Made by a program: the position numbers and the translations under genes
Notes under the pieces: generated by a model
What the model was told of the DNA's origin: nothing
Seen by the model: only the letters and a program-made list of their open reading frames with translations
Databases searched by the model: none
In this document: one piece after another, positions 28,549 to 34,838 of the stretch
How positions within the stretch are numbered: position 1 is the first letter of the stretch
Layout: every line of letters begins with the position of its first letter
DNA from: a virus
Direction: 5' to 3' (one strand)
Virus record (IMG/VR): IMGVR_UViG_3300042549_002343
Coordinates: 1-34,838 of that record
DNA length: 34,838 nucleotides

Positions 28549-28968
28549 GTGATAAGATTCTTAAAAAATAGCACGAACAATGTAGTAGTAACATTAACTG
28601 AAAATTCAACAGTTACAAATCCTATTTATTTGTTTTTATTTACAAACCAAACATCAAATGTGCCTTATTATTTTATAGGTACTGATACAAGCGCATACAA
28701 AACACGATATAATAAGTTTAGTATAATTGAAAAGGTAAGTGCAAACACTTTAAATGGCGAAGTTACGTTAGGTTTTAAAGGCTATTATAACTATAAGGTA
28801 TATCAAACATCATTAGCGAATACAAGTGGGCTTACAACAGCAGCAGATGCAGTTCCTTATATAACAAAAACAGTTGAAGTTGGAGTTGTTGATGTGGTTT
28901 TGGATGCACAAACTACCACAGAATACGATGTACAAGATGAAACTAACATAATTTACCAACCACAATAA
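28549..28968 (+). CDS. Structural protein of the portal operon, unrecognised
   Basis: A 139-residue beta-rich protein that starts at GTG 28549; the frame has no nearby ATG, and the near-leaderless promoter fits this start. It contains FLKNSTNNVVVTLTENSTV at about 4-22 and YYNYKVYQTS near 84-93. This 'tail/head' type sits before portal genes in related phages and may be an adaptor or decoration protein. The final residues (ETNIIYQPQ) adjoin the portal start. Function unknown. Confidence 0.6.
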   Translation: MIRFLKNSTNNVVVTLTENSTVTNPIYLFLFTNQTSNVPYYFIGTDTSAYKTRYNKFSIIEKVSANTLNGEVTLGFKGYYNYKVYQTSLANTSGLTTAADAVPYITKTVEVGVVDVVLDAQTTTEYDVQDETNIIYQPQ

Positions 28969-30777
28969 ATGGCATATACAGATAAGACTATTAGAATCGG
29001 GTTTAGTAATGACAAAGTTCCAATGTTTGTGGAACAAAAGTCAAAAGTATGGGTTAAATATGGTGAAGAAAACAACTACCCTCAATACCTTGTACTATTA
29101 TTTAATAGAAGTGCAAAGCATAACGCAATAGTAACAAGCAAACAACTATATATTAGCGGTAAAGGTTGGCAATTTGACCAAACAGAAATGCAAGGTGAAG
29201 AAGTTATTGCACTACAATCATTTATTGATAACCCTAACCAGTACGAAACACTAAACGATTTAGCTAAAAAAACTATTTTAGACAATGAATTATTTGGTGG
29301 TTGCTATATTAAAGTAGTAGGTACAAAAGGAAAAAAAGGACAAGAACTTTACCACATTGATTATTGCACAGTTCGTAGTAATGAAGATAACACAGAGTTT
29401 TATATAAGCGATGAATGGATAGATGAAAGCGGTTATGAAAATACTGTGCCATTATTTACTACTTTACCTGCTTATGACCCAAATGTAAAACAAGCAGAAT
29501 CTATTTATTACTATAAGAGTTATAGACCTAATTTAAATACTTATACTTTACCTGATTACATTGGGGCAGTTCCTGCAATCATAACAGATGCAGAAGTAGC
29601 AAACTATCATAGAGCAGAAATACAAAATAGCTTTAAAGGTAGTAAGATGATTACTTTTGTTAATGGCATACCAAGCGATGATGAAATGAAAGCTACTGAA
29701 CGCAAGTTAAAGAGCAAATTTACATCAACAGACAGCGCAGGTTCGATAGTTGTAGACTTTGCAGATGATAAGGACAGAGTAGCAATTATAAATGATTTAA
29801 GCGCAGGTGATTTCGCAGATAAATACACAGCCTTAAACGATACAATACAACAAGAAATATTTGTAGGACATAAAGTAACTTCACCAATGATATTTGGTGT
29901 AAGAGTAGCAGGGCAATTAGGTGGCAGAGCAGAAATGATTGATGCTTTTAACTTATTTACAAATACTTATGTAGCACCAAGACAAGAAGTTCAAGAACAA
30001 ATTTTTAATATTTTCGCACCAGTAAAAGGCAAGTTAAAGATTAAACAACTTGAACCTATTATGCCAAGTTTCACCGAGCAAACACTAACACAAATTTTAA
30101 CCAAAGATGAGTTACGTGAAATAATTGGTAGAAAACCATTAGAGCCAACACAAGTAGTTCAAGCACCTGCTGCTTTTAAATTTAGTAAACAAACAAGAGA
30201 TTTAATAGATTACGAAACATTCTCAAAGTATGGCGAAAGTGTAGAAAACTTTCAACTTGTAAAAACTAAAAAAGTAATGTTCGGCAAAGAAGATTTTATT
30301 TCTAAAATTGAACAAGGAATACTTGACTTAATTAAAAAGACTCCAGACATAACTATTGAAAGTTTAATGGAAGTAATGAAGTTAGATAAAACCAAAGTTA
30401 GCGATGCAATAGAAACTTTAATCGGTGATGGTTTAATTGACAAAAACTTAAAAATAACTACCAAAGGCGAAAACAAAAACGTACCAACTTTTAGCGAATT
30501 GTTTATACGTTACAAATATGCTTTAAGAAGTGATGCACCTGCTTTAATTAGTGGTGGTGAAAGTAGAGATTTTTGCGCAGCAATGATGGCTAACCCACGT
30601 TACTTTAGCAGAGAAGATATAGAAAACATTGGTAAAGATTTAGGGCAAGTTTATGACATTCCAAACTACGATGCATTCAGGCGCAGGGGTGGTTGGTATC
30701 ATGACCCAATTCAAGATGTAAACTTACCATATTGCAGACATATTTGGGTTCAAGAATTAGTTAAAAAAGTTAAATAA
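28969..30777 (+). CDS. Portal protein with winged-helix and CRHxW C-terminal domains
   Basis: A 602-residue portal protein. The N-terminal about 400 residues carry the portal pattern (VWVKYGEENNYPQYLVLLFN; GKGWQFDQTEM; HRAEIQNSFKGS; LKIKQLEPIMPSFTEQT). About 433-500 is a winged-helix-like insertion (ILDLIKKTPDITIESLMEV, then TKVSDAIETLIGDGLIDK). Residues about 500-602 hold ISGGESRDFCAAMMANPRYF, RRGGWYHDP and PYCRHIW (587-593), a Cys/His site like that of phage minor head proteins (Mu gpF-like). Fusion of portal and minor-head-like domain is seen in this phage group. It would form the DNA channel and connect the head. Confidence 0.8.
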   Translation: MAYTDKTIRIGFSNDKVPMFVEQKSKVWVKYGEENNYPQYLVLLFNRSAKHNAIVTSKQLYISGKGWQFDQTEMQGEEVIALQSFIDNPNQYETLNDLAKKTILDNELFGGCYIKVVGTKGKKGQELYHIDYCTVRSNEDNTEFYISDEWIDESGYENTVPLFTTLPAYDPNVKQAESIYYYKSYRPNLNTYTLPDYIGAVPAIITDAEVANYHRAEIQNSFKGSKMITFVNGIPSDDEMKATERKLKSKFTSTDSAGSIVVDFADDKDRVAIINDLSAGDFADKYTALNDTIQQEIFVGHKVTSPMIFGVRVAGQLGGRAEMIDAFNLFTNTYVAPRQEVQEQIFNIFAPVKGKLKIKQLEPIMPSFTEQTLTQILTKDELREIIGRKPLEPTQVVQAPAAFKFSKQTRDLIDYETFSKYGESVENFQLVKTKKVMFGKEDFISKIEQGILDLIKKTPDITIESLMEVMKLDKTKVSDAIETLIGDGLIDKNLKITTKGENKNVPTFSELFIRYKYALRSDAPALISGGESRDFCAAMMANPRYFSREDIENIGKDLGQVYDIPNYDAFRRRGGWYHDPIQDVNLPYCRHIWVQELVKKVK

Positions 30778-30778
30778 T

Positions 30779-31378
30779 ATGGCAGCACAAGTTTTATTTT
30801 TAAGCGAACAAACATTAAAGCAGCGTTCTGTTTTACAGGATAATGTTGATATGAAGATTGTAACCCCTACTATTATTGAGGTGCAGGAGTTTTATATATT
30901 ACCGATATTAGGAACAAGTTTATACAACGAATTAAAAACACAAATTGCAGCGAGTACAACAACGAATGCAAATAAGAATTTAATTGATAACTATATAACA
31001 AATACTATGATTTGGTATATGCAAGTAGAATTACCATTAGCAATGAACTATAAGTATTTCAATAAAGCAGTAGGAGTTCAGAACGCGGATAATATGCAAC
31101 CTGCAAGCATGAACGAAATTCGTGATATAATGGATGAGGCAAGAAACAAAGCACAAGTATATGCCGAGAGATTAACTAAATTCTTATTAGCTAACACAAC
31201 TACTTACCCATTGTATTTAACTCAAACTGGTGTAGGCATAGACACTATATTCCCACAAAGAACGAATTATAATAGTGGAATGTTATTAGATGGTGATGAT
31301 TGTTGCAGTGGTAGATATAACTTTCAAGGAATAAAAATAGAACCGAGAGAATTAACCAAACCTTGTACATATTGTTAA
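30779..31378 (+). CDS. Head-tail connector (DUF6712-like)
   Basis: A 199-residue, mostly helical protein. EFYILPILGTSLYNELKTQI (about 37-56), a long helix with EIRDIMDEARNKAQVYAERL, and a Cys-rich C-terminus (DCCSGRY, PCTYC) match DUF6712-type proteins after portal genes, which are head completion/connector proteins. It sits 2 bp after the portal stop. The paired Cys residues at the end may form disulphides or bind metal in the virion. Confidence 0.72.
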   Translation: MAAQVLFLSEQTLKQRSVLQDNVDMKIVTPTIIEVQEFYILPILGTSLYNELKTQIAASTTTNANKNLIDNYITNTMIWYMQVELPLAMNYKYFNKAVGVQNADNMQPASMNEIRDIMDEARNKAQVYAERLTKFLLANTTTYPLYLTQTGVGIDTIFPQRTNYNSGMLLDGDDCCSGRYNFQGIKIEPRELTKPCTYC

Positions 31379-31509
31379 TGAAAACAAAAATTAAGAACGA
31401 ACAAAAGTTACAAAAATTTATAAAAGAAAATGCAATTTTACACACTCAATCAAATAATAAACCTGTTCGAAACAATAGCGACAAACCACGCACAGATAAA
31501 CGGATTTAA
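31378..31509 (+). CDS. Small hypothetical basic protein (43 aa)
   Basis: A 43-residue, Lys/Asn-rich frame (MKTKIKNEQKLQKFIKENAI at the start) that begins with a TAATG junction to the connector gene and overlaps the start of the next gene by 80 bp. The long overlap and plain composition make it less certain; the neat junction is the only positive sign. Confidence 0.3.
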   Translation: MKTKIKNEQKLQKFIKENAILHTQSNNKPVRNNSDKPRTDKRI

Positions 31510-31873
31510 CTTTGGTGAAACATCGGATATTTCAGCGAGTGAACAAGAGCAATATCCTTTACTTTGGATAGATGTAATTGATAGTAGTATTGATAGTAAT
31601 ACTTTAAGTTTAAATATGAACGTAAAAGTAATGGATATACAAAAGGATGACCAGACAAACGAACGTGATACTTTGAGTGATTGTTTAAGCATATCACAAG
31701 ATGTTTATTCTGCATTGACTAACCCAACATATCAAGATTACTTTTTGTTAAGTTTTGCAACGAATTTAGTACCTTTAAGAGAAGCATTAGCAGACAAGGT
31801 AAATGGTTGGGAGATGAACTTAACTTTTGAATTAGCACAAGAAAGAAACAGGTGTCAAATACCTTTAAAATAA
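31430..31873 (+). CDS. Putative tail completion/neck protein
   Basis: A 147-residue protein with an N-terminal helix (LNQIINLFETIATNHAQING), then a beta-sandwich-like stretch YPLLWIDVIDSSIDSNTLSLNMNVKVMDIQ, and final WEMNLTFEL. The 'HPQI..F..G...D......YPLLWV' pattern after connectors is typical of tail-completion proteins in Bacteroidetes phages. It should sit at the head-tail joint. The start is ATG 31430; an earlier one is not in frame. Confidence 0.62.
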   Translation: MQFYTLNQIINLFETIATNHAQINGFNFGETSDISASEQEQYPLLWIDVIDSSIDSNTLSLNMNVKVMDIQKDDQTNERDTLSDCLSISQDVYSALTNPTYQDYFLLSFATNLVPLREALADKVNGWEMNLTFELAQERNRCQIPLK

Positions 31874-31903
31874 ATAAAAATAATATATTAAACAAATAAA
31901 AAT

Positions 31904-32173
31904 ATGACAGATTTAGGCAAAATAATTGGTTCAGGTGGATGCGAATTCATTGCAGCAGCAAGTGCAAAAACAAGTAAGGCTTACACAGCAGTTGTAATAA
32001 ATACTGATGCAGTAATTAGTGTTTTAAGTATTGATGGTGTAAACGTACTAACTACAAAAGGTTTTAATGCAGTTACAGTTAGCGCAGGTATGTTTATACC
32101 AGCAGAAGCAGGAACTTATATTACTGCAATTACTTTAACTTCAGGAACTGCGATAGCTTATAACAATCAATAG
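31904..32173 (+). CDS. Small beta-rich structural protein
   Basis: An 89-residue protein rich in Ala, Thr and Ser with repeated beta strands (YTAVVINTDAVISVLSIDG, AEAGTYITAITLTSGTAIAY). It is probably a small decoration or fibre-associated protein, judged by composition and by its place 2 bp before the lectin-like fibre gene. The 30-bp gap upstream is AT-rich (TAATATATTA palindrome at 31881-31890), possibly regulatory. No family is recognised. Confidence 0.6.
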   Translation: MTDLGKIIGSGGCEFIAAASAKTSKAYTAVVINTDAVISVLSIDGVNVLTTKGFNAVTVSAGMFIPAEAGTYITAITLTSGTAIAYNNQ

Positions 32174-32175
32174 TT

Positions 32176-33594
32176 ATGTTAGGAATAACTACAACAAACG
32201 CAAGGGTTGGAGGTTTTCGTGGTGGAATTTCGGCAGAAGCTAAAACTATTTACAATCGTATAATAGCAGATGGTGGAGTTTCAAACTTAACAAGATTAAA
32301 CTTTTTTGTTAAAGGTTTAAAGGCTATTTATGGCGATTTAGCTAACGTGCCAGTGTGTTACGATGCTCATTGGATTGGGTATAAGTTAGGTTCAGGAACA
32401 GGAACAACAGCAGGTCAAGCAGCAGCGAAATTATATAGTTTAACAGTAGCAGGTGATGCAGTACAAACAACAGCAGCAAGCCAGCCATTGTTATTGGCTC
32501 ATAATGGAGCGAGTTCAGATAATTATTGGTGGGGAAGTGGGGTGACAGGAAACTATGTTCAATCAAACAGCCTTGCTCCAATAGGGTCAACACAACTTGA
32601 CGTTAAAATTAAAGTTTTAGCGGGTGCAGGAACTGTGGTAAGTAAGTGTATTGTATCTCAAGATAGTGCAGGTGTAACAAATAGAATATTCTCAGTTGAG
32701 TGGGCGGATACTACAACAGGAACAATAACTTTCTTTTTTAACAATTCGTTTGCAACAAGCGTTACTTCATCAGCAGGTATAGGATTTGTCGCAAATTATA
32801 GTGGTTGGATAAGAGCAACATACTCAACAAATGGAGTAACAGGAACTGTCACATTTTATAGTTCTACAGATGGTACAACTTGGACAGCATTAGGAACACC
32901 ACAAACAGCAGCAAGTACGGCTTTAGGTATTTCAAATGCTGTGGTAACAGTTGGTTCAAATGCAGGGGTTGGAAACTTTTATACGGGTAAGGTTCAGAGG
33001 GTCTTAATTTCAGGAACTATTGGAGGAACAGCAGTAGTTGACTTCAATCCTGCAACATACAACGCAAGTACAAGTCAAACTGCTTGGACAAGTGCAACAG
33101 GTGAAGTTTGGACAATTAACAAGTCAAGTGGTAATACTTTTGTAGGTGCTTTAGTTGATAGAACTATCATTCAAGGTAATAACACAACTACAAGTTTAAA
33201 ATGTGCAAGTATTGCCGCAAATCAAACATATACAGAATATTTAGTATCTACTAAAAATGGAATAGGAAATTTTATTTCAAGAGCCACATTAAATACTCGC
33301 TCACATAGTGGTAGTTATTTAGTCTTAGCAAATGGTGCTTCTTTAATTAGTTTAAATACAACAGCATCAACACAATCCGTTACTTTTTTAAGCAAAGACG
33401 CAAGTTCAAGCATTTCTGTAAATAACGGAACTGCAACAGTTGGAAATAGCGGAACAAATAACGGAACAGATTTAACAATTGCACAAGGTGCGCACAATTT
33501 TAATACGCTTATACAAAGCGTTAGCGATGACACAACACTTCAAAGAACAGCAACCTACAACCTAATTCGTTCACTTAATAACAACGCATTCTAA
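32176..33594 (+). CDS. Tail fibre/receptor-binding protein with LamG-like domain
   Basis: A 472-residue protein rich in Ser, Thr, Ala and Gly. The N-terminal about 80 residues form a helix-linker attachment part (RLNFFVKGLKAIYGDLANVP). About 125-300 has the jelly-roll/LamG concanavalin-like pattern (LDVKIKVLAGAGTVVSKCIV, TITFFFNNSF, ATYSTNGVTGTVTFY, FYTGKVQRVLISGTIGGTAV). A second, similarly beta-rich domain follows to the end. It is a strong candidate for host-glycan recognition. It is the last virion gene before the lysis region. Confidence 0.72.
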   Translation: MLGITTTNARVGGFRGGISAEAKTIYNRIIADGGVSNLTRLNFFVKGLKAIYGDLANVPVCYDAHWIGYKLGSGTGTTAGQAAAKLYSLTVAGDAVQTTAASQPLLLAHNGASSDNYWWGSGVTGNYVQSNSLAPIGSTQLDVKIKVLAGAGTVVSKCIVSQDSAGVTNRIFSVEWADTTTGTITFFFNNSFATSVTSSAGIGFVANYSGWIRATYSTNGVTGTVTFYSSTDGTTWTALGTPQTAASTALGISNAVVTVGSNAGVGNFYTGKVQRVLISGTIGGTAVVDFNPATYNASTSQTAWTSATGEVWTINKSSGNTFVGALVDRTIIQGNNTTTSLKCASIAANQTYTEYLVSTKNGIGNFISRATLNTRSHSGSYLVLANGASLISLNTTASTQSVTFLSKDASSSISVNNGTATVGNSGTNNGTDLTIAQGAHNFNTLIQSVSDDTTLQRTATYNLIRSLNNNAF

Positions 33595-33854
33595 TGGAAG
33601 AAACTTTAATTTACCCTCGATTCTATAAGTGCATTACACTTGCTAAATTCAAAGAATTAGACACAAAATGCTGCGAGTTATTAGGATTGCCTAATGATGA
33701 AGATACTAATGATTACGCAAATCCAATAGTAGACATAAACGGATTCAATTGGTTGGTTGTAAATACTGATGTAAGTAGCATATTTACTGAAGCGGAGATT
33801 TGGGCAATGGTGCAATACGATGAGATAGTTTTACCAATAAATCCAATTAAATAA
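33594..33854 (+). CDS. Hypothetical protein between fibre and lysis genes
   Basis: An 86-residue acidic protein (EETLIYPRFYKCITLAKFKEL at the start; DINGFNWLVVNTDVSSIFTE in the middle). It could be a fibre chaperone, given its place immediately after the fibre gene with a TAATG overlap on each side, but there is no recognisable motif. Confidence 0.65.
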   Translation: MEETLIYPRFYKCITLAKFKELDTKCCELLGLPNDEDTNDYANPIVDINGFNWLVVNTDVSSIFTEAEIWAMVQYDEIVLPINPIK

Positions 33855-34111
33855 TGGCATCACCTTTACCAATTTCGTTTTCGGATTTTCTAAAAGACCC
33901 GTTCAAAGCAACAATGTTTCTAATCATTATTTCAGTTGGTTATTTGTACGTAGATAATAAGCTAATGTATCAAGACCAAATTAGCAAAAGTGATGCAAAG
34001 ATAGAATTGATGGATTACAAAATAGACCAGTTAAGCATAGCTTTAAAGAGGTCTGATTCAGCATTGGCAGTTGCAGTAACAAAGTTGGACATTTTAACGC
34101 AAATGAAATGA
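33854..34111 (+). CDS. Membrane protein with coiled coil (holin/haemolysin-like)
   Basis: An 85-residue protein with a membrane helix at about 17-33 (ATMFLIIISVGYLYVD) followed by a coiled coil (about 45-83; KIELMDYKIDQLSIALKRSD). The topology resembles XhlA-type lysis accessory proteins except that the membrane helix comes first. It opens the lysis block that continues through the contig ends, and its stop overlaps the next gene start (ATGA). A lysis role is inferred from context. Confidence 0.6.
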   Translation: MASPLPISFSDFLKDPFKATMFLIIISVGYLYVDNKLMYQDQISKSDAKIELMDYKIDQLSIALKRSDSALAVAVTKLDILTQMK

Positions 34112-34425
34112 AAACAGTCTTATTTATAGTCACAACATTAGTCATTGCGGTATCAACTTTAAAAACTGATAACAAACAAAACGCAAATACTGATTCCATT
34201 GATTCACTTTTAGCCAAAAGTAAAAGTAATTTTATAAAGGCAAATTCGAGTATTAAGGTAGCTGAAAAAGTGCAAAAGGAAAGCTTTGAAACCATTAAGA
34301 CTAAGATTGCAGCACTTGAATTAGAAAACAAAACACTAATCTTAAAAATTGAACATTATGAGGATAGCATTATTCCTGCTGTTATTGACTCTATTGAGCC
34401 TTTCAGCCTCTTCCCAAGTAATTAG
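34108..34425 (+). CDS. Signal-anchored coiled-coil protein (spanin-like partner)
   Basis: A 105-residue protein with an N-terminal hydrophobic segment (MKTVLFIVTTLVIAVSTL; 1-18), followed by a Ser/Lys-rich periplasmic coiled coil at about 35-90 (KVAEKVQKESFETIKTKIAA, then LELENKTLILKIEHYED). This is the shape of an inner-membrane spanin (Rz type). The next gene begins inside it in another frame, as in nested Rz/Rz1 pairs. The match is topological; a separate unimolecular-spanin candidate exists at 1019. Confidence 0.55.
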   Translation: MKTVLFIVTTLVIAVSTLKTDNKQNANTDSIDSLLAKSKSNFIKANSSIKVAEKVQKESFETIKTKIAALELENKTLILKIEHYEDSIIPAVIDSIEPFSLFPSN

Positions 34426-34669
34426 GAAAGTTGATGGCGAGAAAGTAGTAGTGTTTACACTTGTTCAAGCTAAGGCAGTAAATGATACTTTCGTATATCA
34501 AAAGAAAGAAATTGAAAGGCTAAAAAATATAAAGCCAATTGTACGTATAGATACAGTACAAACAGTACAAATAGTTGAAGTACAAAAAGAGCAATTATTT
34601 ACAATTGAGGGAATAGTTTTTATAGCAGTTCAAGCACTAATTATGTTACCATTAATATTTACAAAATGA
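34358..34669 (+). CDS. Secreted protein with C-terminal membrane segment (lysis region)
   Basis: A 103-residue protein starting at ATG 34358 (MRIALFLLLLTLLSLSASSQ; a Sec signal sequence with a likely cut near SASS-Q), preferred over an in-frame TTG three codons earlier. A short, charged periplasmic part (QVIRKVDGEKVVVFTLVQAK) follows, then a helical stretch and a C-terminal hydrophobic segment (EGIVFIAVQALIMLPLIF). It overlaps the previous gene by 68 bp and the holin-like gene by 4 bp. A lysis role is likely from context. There is no lipobox Cys, so it is not a classical Rz1. Confidence 0.6.
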   Translation: MRIALFLLLLTLLSLSASSQVIRKVDGEKVVVFTLVQAKAVNDTFVYQKKEIERLKNIKPIVRIDTVQTVQIVEVQKEQLFTIEGIVFIAVQALIMLPLIFTK

Positions 34670-34838
34670 AATTTTTAGAAATTATAAAAGACGAAAAAGG
34701 GCAATTCTCAAGCAAAAGAGTAGCAGGTATTCTATGCACAATTATGTTATGTGTTACTATGTATCACAATTCTTTTAGCCCATTAGAATTAGCACCAAGT
34801 ACAGCATTAGTTGATGCAGTAGCTTTATTAGCATTTGG
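34581..34838. repeat. Direct terminal repeat, right copy
   Basis: This is the same sequence as 1-258, with C34707 in place of T127. It marks the closing overlap of the circular genome. The difference is silent for the holin-like gene. Confidence 0.95.
34666..34838 (+). CDS. Holin-like gene, 5' part in the right repeat (incomplete)
   Basis: This is the start of the 70-residue holin-like gene seen whole at 86-298. The frame is open to the contig end. The ATG (34666) overlaps the TGA (34667-34669) of the preceding gene. It is not a second gene, only the repeated end of the assembly. Confidence 0.85.
   Translation, partial: MKFLEIIKDEKGQFSSKRVAGILCTIMLCVTMYHNSFSPLELAPSTALVDAVALLAF

Noticed and set aside
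31874-31903. AT-rich gap with a TAATATATTA palindrome as a fourth late promoter
   Set aside because: There is no AGCAAA 18 nt upstream of a TTATAT box. The palindrome could be regulatory, but it does not fit the promoter class.
1-34838. Temperate lifestyle
   Set aside because: No integrase, excisionase, CI-like repressor or partition gene is recognised; the ParB-like protein is the DNA-modification type next to a Mom-like gene, not a plasmid partition pair. Absence by eye is not proof.
1-34838. CRISPR array or insertion sequence
   Set aside because: No regularly spaced short direct repeats and no transposase motifs were seen. Repeats found are terminal overlap, paralogous gene starts and junction repeats only.

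Overview
The window is a complete, circularly closed genome of a double-stranded DNA tailed phage of a Bacteroidetes host, probably Flavobacteriia-like or a relative. Bases 1-258 recur at 34581-34838 with one silent mismatch (T127 versus C34707), so the unit length is about 34,580 bp and the ends are an arbitrary cut inside the lysis genes. The host guess rests on low GC, A-rich start contexts without Shine-Dalgarno sequences, promoter boxes of the Bacteroidetes type (TTTG and TAnnTTTG), and protein families typical of Bacteroidetes phages (DUF3127, DUF6291-like, DUF6712-like, MSKQTAVEW paralogs). Every protein gene is on the + strand, tightly packed with ATGA or TAATG junctions. One tRNA lies on the - strand. 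No gap exceeds 300 bp; the largest, 2880-3162 (283 bp), holds inverted repeats, a terminator and a promoter.

Layout. (1) 33854-2879 across the ends: lysis and associated genes (membrane/coiled-coil proteins, holin-like protein, GH24 endolysin, unimolecular-spanin-like lipoprotein, metallophosphoesterase, HExxH protein). (2) 3163-5781: small early genes, mostly unrecognised. (3) 5769-10526: recombination and replication (ERF annealing protein, YqaJ-type exonuclease, DUF3127 ssDNA-binding-like protein, NinG, stand-alone DnaA domain IV-like protein, DUF6291/Phg_2220_C-like protein, RecA/DnaB-type ATPase). A strong host-type promoter at 8506-8534 drives a structured RNA. (4) 11028-16583: accessory island with a PAPS-reductase-like PP-loop protein, a sigma-like factor, three different glycosyltransferases, two CxxC small proteins, a ParB-like protein, a Mom-like DNA-modification enzyme and the antisense tRNA. 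(5) 16640-33594: packaging and virion genes. Terminase and a frameshifted chaperone pair come first, then tail genes, then prohead protease, scaffold, capsid, tube-like protein, portal, connectors and a lectin-like fibre.

How it fits together. No DNA polymerase, integrase or repressor is recognised, so the phage looks lytic and would use the host replisome, recruited by the DnaA-like protein and the ATPase. Three elements with identical geometry (AGCAAA, 12 nt, TTATAT box, start codon 15-16 nt after the start of that box) precede 18236, 25310 and 28549. They differ from host promoters and are good candidates for phage late promoters read by the sigma-like factor at 11847. The main candidates for something new are this promoter/sigma pair, the pseudoknot-like RNA at 8540-8645, the glycosyltransferase/Mom island, the unusual antisense tRNA, and a prohead protease fused to a GNAT-like domain. 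All functions are judged by eye from sequence; no database search was run.
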